Origin: JBGVMW01 sp045125095
GTDB lineage: Bacteria; Bacillota; Clostridia; Lachnospirales; Lachnospiraceae
DNA: 5,560 nucleotides
Assembly: GCA_045125095.1 (NCBI GenBank)
Contig: JBGVMW010000245.1
Coordinates: forward strand, 1-5,560
Direction of reading: 5' to 3'
The position numbers were made by a program, and so were the translations under genes. Positions 1 to 5,203 of the stretch are shown here, piece by piece. The notes below the pieces were generated by a model. It did no database searches, had not been told where the DNA came from, and was given only the letters and a program-made list of their open reading frames with translations. Numbering within the stretch: position 1 is the stretch's first letter; every line of letters starts with the position of its first letter.

Positions 1-28
1 AATTTGCACTTCCATAAGGTGAAATGTA

Positions 29-57
29 TTGACACAAAAAATACAGTATGATAGTAT
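29..57 (+). promoter_or_regulatory. Sigma-A type promoter of the resistance block
   Basis: A perfect -35 box TTGACA lies at 29-34. A 17-base spacer separates it from TAGTAT at 52-57, which matches four of the six -10 consensus bases. Transcription would start near 64 and give a leader of about 270 bases before the ABC-F start codon. TATGAT at 47-52 is a better -10 match but sits only 12 bases from the -35 box, so I prefer the 52-57 hexamer. Promoter function is inferred from sequence only. Confidence 0.6.
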
Positions 58-82
58 TGCCATTAGAAGAAAGAAAGGCACA

Positions 83-146
83 TTTTGTGTAAGGTGAGGA
101 AATGATTAATAGATAATTTGATTTAAGTAAGACACATATAGTTATT
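83..146 (+). repeat. Leader copy of a diverged three-word repeat
   Basis: TTTTGTGT (83-90), ATAATTTGA (113-121) and ACATATAGTTATT (134-146) occur here in the ABC-F leader. The same three words occur in the same order just after lnu at 2472-2530. Gap lengths are 22 and 12 bases here against 23 and 6 in the other copy. Confidence 0.5.
102..116 (+). CDS. Possible four-codon leader peptide (M-I-N-R) in the ABC-F leader
   Basis: ATG ATT AAT AGA TAA at 102-116 is preceded by a Shine-Dalgarno-like AGGTGAGG at 92-99. It lies about 40 bases after the predicted transcription start and about 130 bases before the leader terminator. Leaders of ABC-F resistance genes such as vmlR, msr(D) and lmo0919 are known to use short upstream reading frames: a drug-stalled ribosome changes leader folding and lets transcription through the terminator. 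The position and ribosome-binding site fit that model. The peptide is so short that a chance occurrence is quite possible, and the spacing from the GAGG part to the ATG is tight (two bases). Confidence 0.35.
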   Translation: MINR

Positions 147-249
147 GAGCCTGTAGAGAATAGGTTTGTTTTGTGTACGCTTAAGTTGGATTATCGCAAG
201 AGGCATTTCCTTTGTTTTCCTTTTGGAAAAGAAATAAGGGTCTATTTAG

Positions 250-287
250 CGAGTCTATTTTTGCGTATGCAAAAAAGACTCGTTTTT
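250..287 (+). terminator. Intrinsic terminator (attenuator) in front of the ABC-F gene
   Basis: CGAGTC (250-255) pairs with GACTCG (277-282), and the inner ATTTTTGC (257-264) pairs with GCAAAAA (269-275) across a short GTAT loop. A run of five T follows at 283-287. The terminator lies between the promoter and its gene, 50 bases before the start codon, so it would stop leader transcripts unless relieved. That makes it an attenuator rather than the end of an upstream gene. Confidence 0.78.
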
Positions 288-336
288 GTGTGTTCAAAAT
301 AATAATTGGCTCAGACTTCGAAAAGGAGAAACTTTA

Positions 337-1881
337 ATGTTGCAGATAAAAAAATTAAATTTAACACATAAAAAAGACCTGAGAATAATTCTTAATGATT
401 TCAACCTTGTGCTAAATGATGGAGATAAGGCAGTTATTATTGGAGAAGAGGGAAATGGGAAATCGACATTAATGAAGTGGATATACAATCCGTCGCTTGT
501 AGAAAACTATATAGAAGCAGATGGGGAAAGGATAATGGGACACGAACGTCTTGGTTATCTTCCGCAGGAGATGCTCGATGAAGATAAGGAAAAAACAATA
601 TACGAATATTTTTCTGAAGAGGAAATATTCTGGGAGAAAACGCCTAAAGAATTGTCTGTTATTGCGGGAAAATTTGGAATGAAAAATGATTTTTTCTACA
701 GTAACCAGACAATGGGTAGTCTTTCAGGAGGCGAAAAAGTCAAGACACAACTTATGAGGCTTTTCATTCGCGATGTTTCTGTGCTGTTGTTGGACGAACC
801 TTCCAATGACATCGACATTGCGACGCTTACATTACTGGAAAAAATCATAAATGACTGGAAGCACATTGTGCTTTTTATTTCACACGATGAAACGCTGATA
901 GAGCGTACTGCCAACATGGTGATACATATCGAGCAGATTATACGAAAAACAAAGGCGAGATATACCGTGGCAAAGCTTCCCTATAGACGCTATGTGGAAG
1001 AACGGCTTCATAAATTTGAAATCCAAAAACAGCGGGCACTGAGTGACCGTAGGGAGAAAAAGATTCGCGATGAAAAATATCAAAGAGTTATGCAGAGTGT
1101 ACAAGGTGCATTAAGAAGTTGTACCAGACAAGCACCGTCTGTTGCCAAAAACTTAAAGGACAAAATGCATACGGTTAAGGCAATGGAACGAAGATTTGAA
1201 AAAGAAGATGAAAATATGACTCAGATGCCGGAACAGGAAGAAGCAATCTTTGTCAAATTAGGGGATGAAAACTCACACATTCCCGCAGGAAAAACGGTCA
1301 TAGAATATGAACTTTCAAAGCTTGTGACTCCGGATGGCAAAAGAATTTTAGCAGAAGGAATTCATTTAAAAATAAAAGGTTCAGAAAAAATCTGTATGAT
1401 AGGAGCCAACGGGGCAGGAAAAACGACTCTTCTAAAAAAGATAGCGGAAGAACTCCTAAATCGGAATGACATTAAAGCAGAATATATGCCTCAAACTTAT
1501 GAAGACCTGCTGGATTTGGATGTTACACCGGTTGATTACCTTGATAAAACAGGAGATAAAGAAGAGCGTACAAGAATTAGAACATACCTTGGTTCACTTA
1601 AATACACACCAGATGAAATGGAGCATCCGATTCGGGAGTTATCAGGCGGACAAAAGGCGAAAGTGCTTCTCTTGAGGATGAGCTTAAGTGGTGCAAATGT
1701 TCTTATTCTGGATGAACCGACAAGAAATTTTTCACCATTGTCCGGTCCGGTAATAAGAAAAATGCTCCGAGAATTTCCGGGGGCTGTCATTAGCATTTCT
1801 CACGATAGAAAGTATATTGAAGAGGTGTGCGATAAAATATATCAGCTAAATCCTAATGGATTACAGCTAATTGGTGATTGA
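337..1881 (+). CDS. ABC-F family ATPase, probable ribosome-protection resistance protein
   Basis: A 514-residue protein with two ABC ATPase domains and no membrane segments, as expected of soluble ABC-F proteins that act on the ribosome. Domain 1 has Walker A GEEGNGKST (36-44), signature LSGGEK (129-134), Walker B with DEPSND (D153, E154) and H-loop His183. Residues about 199-313 form a basic, helical interdomain linker, the part that reaches toward the peptidyl-transferase centre in resistance ABC-Fs. Domain 2 has Walker A GANGAGKTT (356-364), signature LSGGQK (435-440), DEPTRN (D459, E460) and His489. Both catalytic glutamates are present. I chose ATG 337, which has AAGGAG eight bases upstream; the in-frame TTG at 286 lies inside the terminator's T tract. 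The attenuator leader and the lincosamide nucleotidyltransferase next door support a role against lincosamide, streptogramin A or pleuromutilin-type drugs. The exact drug range and named subfamily cannot be set from sequence alone; a housekeeping translation-factor role is less likely. Confidence 0.92.
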   Translation: MLQIKKLNLTHKKDLRIILNDFNLVLNDGDKAVIIGEEGNGKSTLMKWIYNPSLVENYIEADGERIMGHERLGYLPQEMLDEDKEKTIYEYFSEEEIFWEKTPKELSVIAGKFGMKNDFFYSNQTMGSLSGGEKVKTQLMRLFIRDVSVLLLDEPSNDIDIATLTLLEKIINDWKHIVLFISHDETLIERTANMVIHIEQIIRKTKARYTVAKLPYRRYVEERLHKFEIQKQRALSDRREKKIRDEKYQRVMQSVQGALRSCTRQAPSVAKNLKDKMHTVKAMERRFEKEDENMTQMPEQEEAIFVKLGDENSHIPAGKTVIEYELSKLVTPDGKRILAEGIHLKIKGSEKICMIGANGAGKTTLLKKIAEELLNRNDIKAEYMPQTYEDLLDLDVTPVDYLDKTGDKEERTRIRTYLGSLKYTPDEMEHPIRELSGGQKAKVLLLRMSLSGANVLILDEPTRNFSPLSGPVIRKMLREFPGAVISISHDRKYIEEVCDKIYQLNPNGLQLIGD

Positions 1882-1965
1882 TAACAAAAAGGATGAAAGA
1901 CTGACAAATTTCAGGCTTTTAGTGAGTTGGAAAGCATACAAAGATTTGAATTTGGAGGATAGATT

Positions 1966-2463
1966 ATGGTACGTACAGAAGATGCATGTGAAATTATAAA
2001 ATATGCTTTGCAAAACGAAATTAAAGTATATTTAGATGGCGGATGGGGTGTTGATGCACTTCTTAAAAGAGAATCAAGAATACACAATGATATTGATTTG
2101 TTTGTTGAACTGAAACATTATCATGATTATATTTATGTGATTAAGCAGCATGGATTTGAGGAAGTAAATACTGATTATACAACGGATGGTCATACTGTCT
2201 GGAAAGATGATAAACAAAGAATCATTGATTTACATTGTTTTGAATTTACAGATGACGGAATTGTTTATGAGGGAGATATATTTCCATCAAAAACTTTTTC
2301 CGGTATTGGAAAAGTTGGAGATATAACTGTTTCTTGTATTGAACCATTGAGTCAGGTAATGCTTCATTTGGGATATGAACACGATAAAAATGATGTGCAT
2401 GATGTGATGCTGTTGTGTGAAACATTTCAAATAGCAATACCAGATGAATATAAGGAAAAGTAA
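1966..2463 (+). CDS. lnu: Lincosamide nucleotidyltransferase, Lnu(C)/Lnu(P) type
   Basis: A 165-residue cytoplasmic enzyme that would inactivate lincomycin and clindamycin by transferring a nucleotide from an NTP to a drug hydroxyl. The nucleotidyltransferase fold is marked by LDGGWGVD (23-30), the catalytic acidic pair in HNDID (D42 and D44), and a third strand IIDLHCF with D88 and H90. The C-terminal part, with CIEPLSQVMLHLGYE and NDVHDVMLLCETF, strongly recalls Lnu(C), which is about 164 residues. The length is therefore complete. ATG 1966 has GGAGG at 1954-1958, seven bases upstream. It lies 84 bases after the ABC-F stop in the same direction, with no strong terminator or clear promoter between, so read-through from the attenuated promoter is likely. 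The gene is more AT-rich than the integrase operon downstream, which suggests a separate origin. I am sure of the family but not of the allele name. Confidence 0.93.
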   Translation: MVRTEDACEIIKYALQNEIKVYLDGGWGVDALLKRESRIHNDIDLFVELKHYHDYIYVIKQHGFEEVNTDYTTDGHTVWKDDKQRIIDLHCFEFTDDGIVYEGDIFPSKTFSGIGKVGDITVSCIEPLSQVMLHLGYEHDKNDVHDVMLLCETFQIAIPDEYKEK

Positions 2464-2471
2464 AATTTCAG

Positions 2472-2530
2472 TTTTGTGTTGAATCTCTAAGCAAAATAGC
2501 TTATAATTTGACATGCTACATATAGTTATT
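2472..2530 (+). repeat. Downstream copy of the leader-like repeat
   Basis: TTTTGTGT (2472-2479), ATAATTTGA (2503-2511) and ACATATAGTTATT (2518-2530) repeat the order seen in the ABC-F leader at 83-146. The 13-base word is a perfect match. Neither the leader peptide nor the terminator of the first copy is kept here, so this looks like a decayed remnant, if the resemblance reflects common descent. Confidence 0.45.
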
Positions 2531-2581
2531 ATCCACAGTTATCGAGTAGGTGTTATCAATGCCGATAACAAAATGATAACA
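2529..2581. repeat. Cluster of TTATC motifs with one perfect DnaA-box consensus
   Basis: TTATCCACA at 2529-2537 equals the classical DnaA-box consensus. TTATC recurs on the plus strand at 2539-2543 and 2553-2557, and as GATAA on the other strand at 2564-2568 and 2575-2579. TGTTATC (2551-2557) and GATAACA (2564-2570) form a perfect seven-base inverted repeat with a six-base loop; a second GATAACA follows at 2575-2581. Candidate roles are DnaA or initiator binding, or recombination-protein binding. No replication gene lies nearby in the window. Confidence 0.4.
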
Positions 2582-2698
2582 TTAGCTCGTATAGGCAGGA
2601 TAATATGGATATATCAAATAATCAAAAGAACGAGAAACATTACAGAGAATAATTCCTAAACAAAAAGCGTTAGTCTTTGTAGAATTTGAATAGAAGTC

Positions 2699-2748
2699 AA
2701 ATCCTCGGAAAAGCCTGTATTTATGGGCTTTCCCGGGGATTTATTTTT
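2699..2748 (+). terminator. Strong Rho-independent terminator after the resistance block
   Basis: Bases 2699-2716 pair with 2725-2742 over 18 positions with one A/C mismatch and two G-U pairs, around an eight-base loop (2717-2724). A T-rich tail with five T in a row ends at 2748. Its position, about 240 bases after lnu and 300 before the next gene, would stop transcripts from the left and insulate the integrase operon. Confidence 0.85.
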
Positions 2749-2753
2749 GTCTC

Positions 2754-2770
2754 TGGAGTGCAAATGGAGT
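2754..2770. repeat. Short direct repeat TGGAGT next to the terminator
   Basis: TGGAGT occurs at 2754-2759 and 2765-2770, an 11-base period, followed by a T/A-rich run. It lies about where the end of the integrative element is expected. It could be part of a recombinase site, but no second copy of an attachment site is available in this window to test that. Confidence 0.2.
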
Positions 2771-2802
2771 TAAAAATTATTTTTTTTACTAGCTGGATTT
2801 CT

Positions 2803-2831
2803 TGAATAGATAAGTTTTTCCGGAATATCAT
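2803..2831 (+). promoter_or_regulatory. Candidate promoter for the excisionase-integrase operon
   Basis: TTGAAT (2803-2808) and TATCAT (2826-2831) match the -35 and -10 consensus at four and five positions, with an ideal 17-base spacer. Transcripts would begin near 2838 and meet the hairpin at 2869-2917 about 30 bases later. No better promoter was found between here and the first gene at 3052. Confidence 0.35.
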
Positions 2832-2854
2832 TGCATTTCCAGAAGAGAATATCG

Positions 2855-2970
2855 GGAAATTTTTATAGAACAGTTTGTTTTGATGAAGTAGTTTTCATCA
2901 GGGCAGGCTGTTTTTTTATTGCTTTTGAATTTGTAAGGAAATTTTACCTGTGGAAAATTTGCAAAATTTC
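2855..2970. repeat. Repeated AT-rich GGAAATTTT-like motifs before the excisionase-like operon
   Basis: GGAAATTTT occurs at 2855-2863 and 2937-2945, the variant GGAAAATTT at 2952-2960, and the inverse AAAATTTC at 2963-2970. GAAATTTT (2938-2945) and AAAATTTC (2963-2970) make a perfect eight-base inverted repeat. GAATATC is repeated at 2823-2829 and 2847-2853. Excisionases and the arm-binding domains of tyrosine integrases bind repeated sites near element ends, so these are plausible targets. AT-rich DNA produces such words easily. Confidence 0.3.
2869..2917 (+). terminator. Terminator-like hairpin upstream of the excisionase-like genes
   Basis: TGATGAA (2881-2887) and TTCATCA (2894-2900) form a perfect seven-base stem around GTAGTT. 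The flanking TTTGTTT and GGGCAGG can pair entirely through G-U, A-U and G-C pairs. The outer AACAG (2869-2873) pairs with CTGTT (2908-2912). Seven T follow without a break (2911-2917). It sits between the candidate promoter and the first gene, so it could act as an attenuator. The many G-U pairs make it weaker than the terminator at 2699-2748. Confidence 0.5.
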
Positions 2971-3051
2971 GGAAAAATGTGTCCGAAAATCCTCCTGCCA
3001 GTCCGGTGTACATGAAGGGAAAACTTTCAGAACACAAAGGAGGTACTGATT

Positions 3052-3279
3052 ATGCAGAACAAATTATTTTTAAAAGCAGCTGATGTGTGTGAACTTTTGG
3101 AGGTATCTACAACCTCTGCTTATGAGATCATTGCAAATTTGAACAGCGAACTGGAAAAGAAAGGGTATCTGGTTCTTAAAGGCAAGGTTCCGACCAAGTA
3201 TTTTGTGGAACGTTTTTACGGGATTGAGGATGTCTGTCAGATCCCGCAGGAGAAGGGAGTGGAATGGTTCCATGCGTAA
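3052..3279 (+). CDS. Small helix-turn-helix excisionase-like protein, first of three paralogues
   Basis: A 75-residue protein with an N-terminal helix-turn-helix in LKAADVCELLEVSTTSAYEII (about 7-27), then a second half with LNSELEKKGYLVLKGKVPTKYF, a likely helix and beta-hairpin wing. This is the layout of the small excisionase-family DNA-binding proteins found beside integrases in Firmicute mobile elements. It has the strongest ribosome-binding site of the set, AAAGGAGGT at 3036-3044, and opens the operon. It shares with the two following proteins the pattern DV, S, AY, N, L, V, G, T and YG at matching positions. Its own tail, about 15 residues after the shared block and containing EWF, is absent from the other two. 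The likely job is bending DNA at the element end to promote excision, or regulating the operon. Which of the three is the true excisionase is unknown. Confidence 0.8.
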   Translation: MQNKLFLKAADVCELLEVSTTSAYEIIANLNSELEKKGYLVLKGKVPTKYFVERFYGIEDVCQIPQEKGVEWFHA

Positions 3280-3490
3280 AAGAAAGATGTATTTGTCAGT
3301 GGAAGACGTAGCGGAAGTATTTGATATCTCGGTCTCTTTTGCTTACAGGGTAGTGGAACGGATGAACGCTGACCTGGCAAATAAAAATTATTATGTGATT
3401 TTAGGACGGGTGCCCACTCGTTATGTTGAGGACAAGATTTATGGTCTGGAACATGTAGAACAGTATTTATCGGAGGAAAAAGCAATATGA
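3272..3490 (+). CDS. Small helix-turn-helix excisionase-like protein, second of three paralogues
   Basis: A 72-residue paralogue of its neighbours. The helix-turn-helix spans about residues 7-28 (YLSVEDVAEVFDISVSFAYR), followed by a wing-like segment with VILGRVPTRYVEDKIYG. I chose ATG 3272, which overlaps the end of the preceding gene by eight bases and has GGGAGTGG at 3255-3262; a second ATG at 3287 would remove five residues. The longer open frame back to 3203 has no ribosome-binding site and runs over the first gene. The overlap points to translational coupling. A basic N terminus (MRKRK) precedes the helix-turn-helix and could add DNA contacts. Function is inferred from family and context: excisionase or accessory regulator. 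Confidence 0.8.
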   Translation: MRKRKMYLSVEDVAEVFDISVSFAYRVVERMNADLANKNYYVILGRVPTRYVEDKIYGLEHVEQYLSEEKAI

Positions 3491-3684
3491 GTATGACACA
3501 GGAAAAAATGTATATGAACGTAGATGATGTTTGTGCAGTATTGGGAGTATCGAAAGCCTTTGCATATAAAATCATGAAAGGCTACAACGAGGAACTGAAA
3601 GAACGAGGATTTCTGGTCATTCCGGGAAAGATATCAACGAAATTTCTTGCCGAGAAGATTTATGGCATGAAAGTGGAGGAATAG
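3487..3684 (+). CDS. Small helix-turn-helix excisionase-like protein, third of three paralogues
   Basis: A 65-residue paralogue with the helix-turn-helix in MNVDDVCAVLGVSKAFAYKI (about 9-28) and the segment LVIPGKISTKFLAEKIYG. It starts in a four-base ATGA overlap with the stop of the second paralogue and has GGAGG at 3472-3476, so the two are probably coupled in translation. It ends two bases before the integrase start codon, and its last codons contain the integrase ribosome-binding site. Direct adjacency to the integrase is the usual place of an excisionase, so this copy is the first candidate for that role. It is the shortest of the three and stops soon after the shared YG. Confidence 0.82.
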   Translation: MSMTQEKMYMNVDDVCAVLGVSKAFAYKIMKGYNEELKERGFLVIPGKISTKFLAEKIYGMKVEE

Positions 3685-3686
3685 CA

Positions 3687-4772
3687 ATGGGAGTATATAA
3701 AGAAGGAAAAAACTGGAAAGTACAGGTGTATTACAAGGACTGGCAGGGAAACCGGAAGAGAAAACAGAAACGTGGCTTTCGGACCAAGGGAGAAGCAAAA
3801 GAGTGGGAGAGGGATTTCCTTCAGCAGCAAACGCAGAGTGTTGAGATCGAGTTTGGTAATTTCCTTGAGCTATATTACAAAGATATGGAAGTCCGGCTGC
3901 GTGAAAATACCATGTACACAAAACGTTATATCATTGATTTGAAAATCAAACCATATTTTGAGCATAAGGTCTTAAGTGAGATTACAGTTGCAGATATCAG
4001 AAACTGGCAGAACGAGTTGTTGAAGCAGAATTATTCTGAGACATATCTGAAAACGATCAACTGCCAGCTGGGGGCAATTTTTAATTATGCTGTGCGGTAT
4101 TACAATCTGAAAGATAATCCTTGCAGGAAAGCAGGTAGTATCGGGAAAAGCAAAGGAGAGCCGAAGGACTTCTGGATGCAGGATGAATTCGAGACTTTTC
4201 TCGAAACAGTAGATGATAAACCGGAGGCGAAGATGGCATTTCAGTTTCTGTACTGGACGGGGATGAGAATCGGGGAGCTTTTGGCATTAACTTATAATGA
4301 TATCAATCTTGAGGAAAAAACGGTTTCTATCAACAAATCTTATCAGAGATTAAAAGGAAAAGATGTAATTACCAGACCGAAGACTCCTAAAAGTATCAGG
4401 GTAATTACACTTCCGGATTTTCTGGTTGAGGAATTTCAGGAGTACTGCAGTCATCTGTACGGAATTATGAAGCACGAAAGGCTGTTTCGTTTTACAAAAT
4501 CATATATGGAACATTGTATGGTCAACGGAATTGAAAAATCGGGAGTAAAAAGAATTCGCTTGCACGATCTCAGGCATTCCCATGCCAGTATGCTGGTGGA
4601 TATGGGAGTTGCTCCGCTGGAGATCGCAGAACGTCTGGGACATGAAAAGGTAGAAACAACATTAAATACCTATTCCCATCTATATCCTTCAACCCAGAGC
4701 AAATTGGCAGGGCTTCTTGATAAAAAGTATAAGAATAACAGTGAATTAGAAGGGGATGGTGTCAATGGTTAG
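3687..4772 (+). CDS. int: Tyrosine recombinase (integrase) of an integrative element
   Basis: A complete 361-residue site-specific recombinase that would integrate and excise the element at attachment sites. The N-terminal 45 residues, with GKNWKVQVYYKDWQG and a very basic stretch, are an AP2-like arm-binding domain. Residues about 55-145 form the helical core-binding domain. The catalytic domain follows from about 163: Arg194 in TGMRIGELLAL, a catalytic lysine in TRPKTPKS (232 or 235), His293 and Arg296 in HDLRH, His319 in LGHE, and the nucleophile Tyr329 in NTYSHLYP. All are present, so the enzyme should be active. ATG 3687 has GGAGGA at 3675-3680. The gene is the fourth of a compact operon and reads away from the presumed left end, toward the element interior. 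The family resembles integrases of Tn916- and Tn1549-like elements, but I cannot assign a subfamily or target gene. Confidence 0.96.
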   Translation: MGVYKEGKNWKVQVYYKDWQGNRKRKQKRGFRTKGEAKEWERDFLQQQTQSVEIEFGNFLELYYKDMEVRLRENTMYTKRYIIDLKIKPYFEHKVLSEITVADIRNWQNELLKQNYSETYLKTINCQLGAIFNYAVRYYNLKDNPCRKAGSIGKSKGEPKDFWMQDEFETFLETVDDKPEAKMAFQFLYWTGMRIGELLALTYNDINLEEKTVSINKSYQRLKGKDVITRPKTPKSIRVITLPDFLVEEFQEYCSHLYGIMKHERLFRFTKSYMEHCMVNGIEKSGVKRIRLHDLRHSHASMLVDMGVAPLEIAERLGHEKVETTLNTYSHLYPSTQSKLAGLLDKKYKNNSELEGDGVNG

Positions 4773-4819
4773 AAAATCTTTGAAAAAATATGATAATTCA
4801 AAAATGGAGGTACTTTGAA

Positions 4820-5203
4820 ATGGCAAGTGACAGACATGGGAAACACAATAAACCGACAATTGCATTCCGGGTTACACCTTATGAACAGCAGGTCATCAAT
4901 GAAAGGGTAAAGGCAAGTGGCATGAAAAAACAGGATTATATTGTCCGCTCCTGTATCTATAACCATGTTTGTGTGGTGGGAAAACGGGAGAATCTGGAAA
5001 TTCTCAGATCAGAGGCTCGTGAAATGTACACCGTCCTTGAAGAAGTGTCCAAAGACATAAAAAAGGACAGCCCTGCCTTATCGGAGCAGGGGATGGAAAG
5101 CATGACGGAAAGATTTCTTGCATTTTTAGATGCAATGCTGTGGATGCTGAAGGGATCAAAATATTTGTGGGAGGAAAAAGACAATGAAAGAAACAGTAAG
5201 TAA
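4820..5203 (+). CDS. Ribbon-helix-helix protein, MobC-like relaxosome accessory candidate
   Basis: A 127-residue protein whose N-terminal half reads as a ribbon-helix-helix: beta strand KPTIAFRVT (11-19), helix from Pro20 to about Ser33, then MKKQDYIVRSC (35-45) starting the second helix. This resembles the N terminus of MobC-like mobilization proteins, which bind oriT and help the relaxase nick DNA. The rest is probably helical with acidic and amphipathic stretches and a charged end (WEEKDNERNSK). The start at 4820 has GGAGGT at 4806-4811; an in-frame ATG at 4790 has no ribosome-binding site. It begins 47 bases after int and overlaps parA by 20 bases. No relaxase is in the window, so mobilization is inferred; a transcriptional or partition regulator working with the ParA is an alternative. 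Confidence 0.65.
   Translation: MASDRHGKHNKPTIAFRVTPYEQQVINERVKASGMKKQDYIVRSCIYNHVCVVGKRENLEILRSEAREMYTVLEEVSKDIKKDSPALSEQGMESMTERFLAFLDAMLWMLKGSKYLWEEKDNERNSK

Larger units (their letters stand above)
64..336 (+). promoter_or_regulatory. 5' leader with attenuator architecture upstream of the ABC-F gene
   Basis: No protein gene of normal size fits here. In order the leader shows the possible M-I-N-R leader peptide (102-116), a weak stem AGCCT/AGGTT (148-152 with 162-166), and a hairpin TTTTCC-TTTT-GGAAAA (215-230) whose flanks CCTT and AAGG (209-212, 236-239) can extend the stem. A direct repeat GTCTATTT follows (240-247 and 253-260); its second copy forms part of the terminator's 5' arm. 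The terminator (250-287) comes next, then the ribosome-binding site of the ABC-F gene. I could not find a convincing antiterminator partner for the terminator arm, so the switching mechanism is inferred from layout. Confidence 0.55.
2464..2698. other. Non-coding stretch after lnu
   Basis: No reading frame here has a credible start and ribosome-binding site. The stretch holds a segment resembling the ABC-F leader (2472-2530), a TTATC motif cluster (2529-2580) and a small inverted repeat TAAGC/GCTTA (2488-2503). TTGACA at 2508-2513 has no -10 box at a workable distance. From 2590 to 2698 I see only AT-rich sequence without recognisable sites. This may be a junction between the resistance block and the element to the right. 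Confidence 0.5.

Noticed and set aside
286..336. In-frame TTG start extending the ABC-F protein by 17 residues, with an R-L-R stretch like macrolide-arrest peptides
   Set aside because: The TTG lies in the T tract of the terminator and has no ribosome-binding site, while ATG 337 has a good one. The R-L-R arises from codons just before the Shine-Dalgarno region and is probably chance.
1896..1919. Small hairpin between the ABC-F gene and lnu (AAAGACTGA with TCAGGCTTT, followed by four T)
   Set aside because: A nine-position stem with an A/G mismatch, low G+C and a short T run is too weak to call a terminator.
2508..2536. TTGACA after lnu as a promoter for the gene-free region
   Set aside because: No -10 box lies 16-18 bases downstream; the nearest TATTAT is only 13 bases away.
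2692..2715. tRNA T-arm-like GTCAAATCC, which could suggest a tRNA gene as integration target
   Set aside because: No acceptor stem, anticodon arm or D-arm fits upstream. The bases are explained by the 5' arm of the terminator.
2828..3037. Open frame of 69 codons on the minus strand in the same stretch
   Set aside because: It has a TTG start with no Shine-Dalgarno and a composition typical of antisense read-through of AT-rich regulatory DNA.
2831..3049. Open frame of 72 codons on the plus strand before the first excisionase-like gene
   Set aside because: It starts at TTG without a ribosome-binding site, runs through the hairpin at 2869-2917 and encodes no recognisable pattern.
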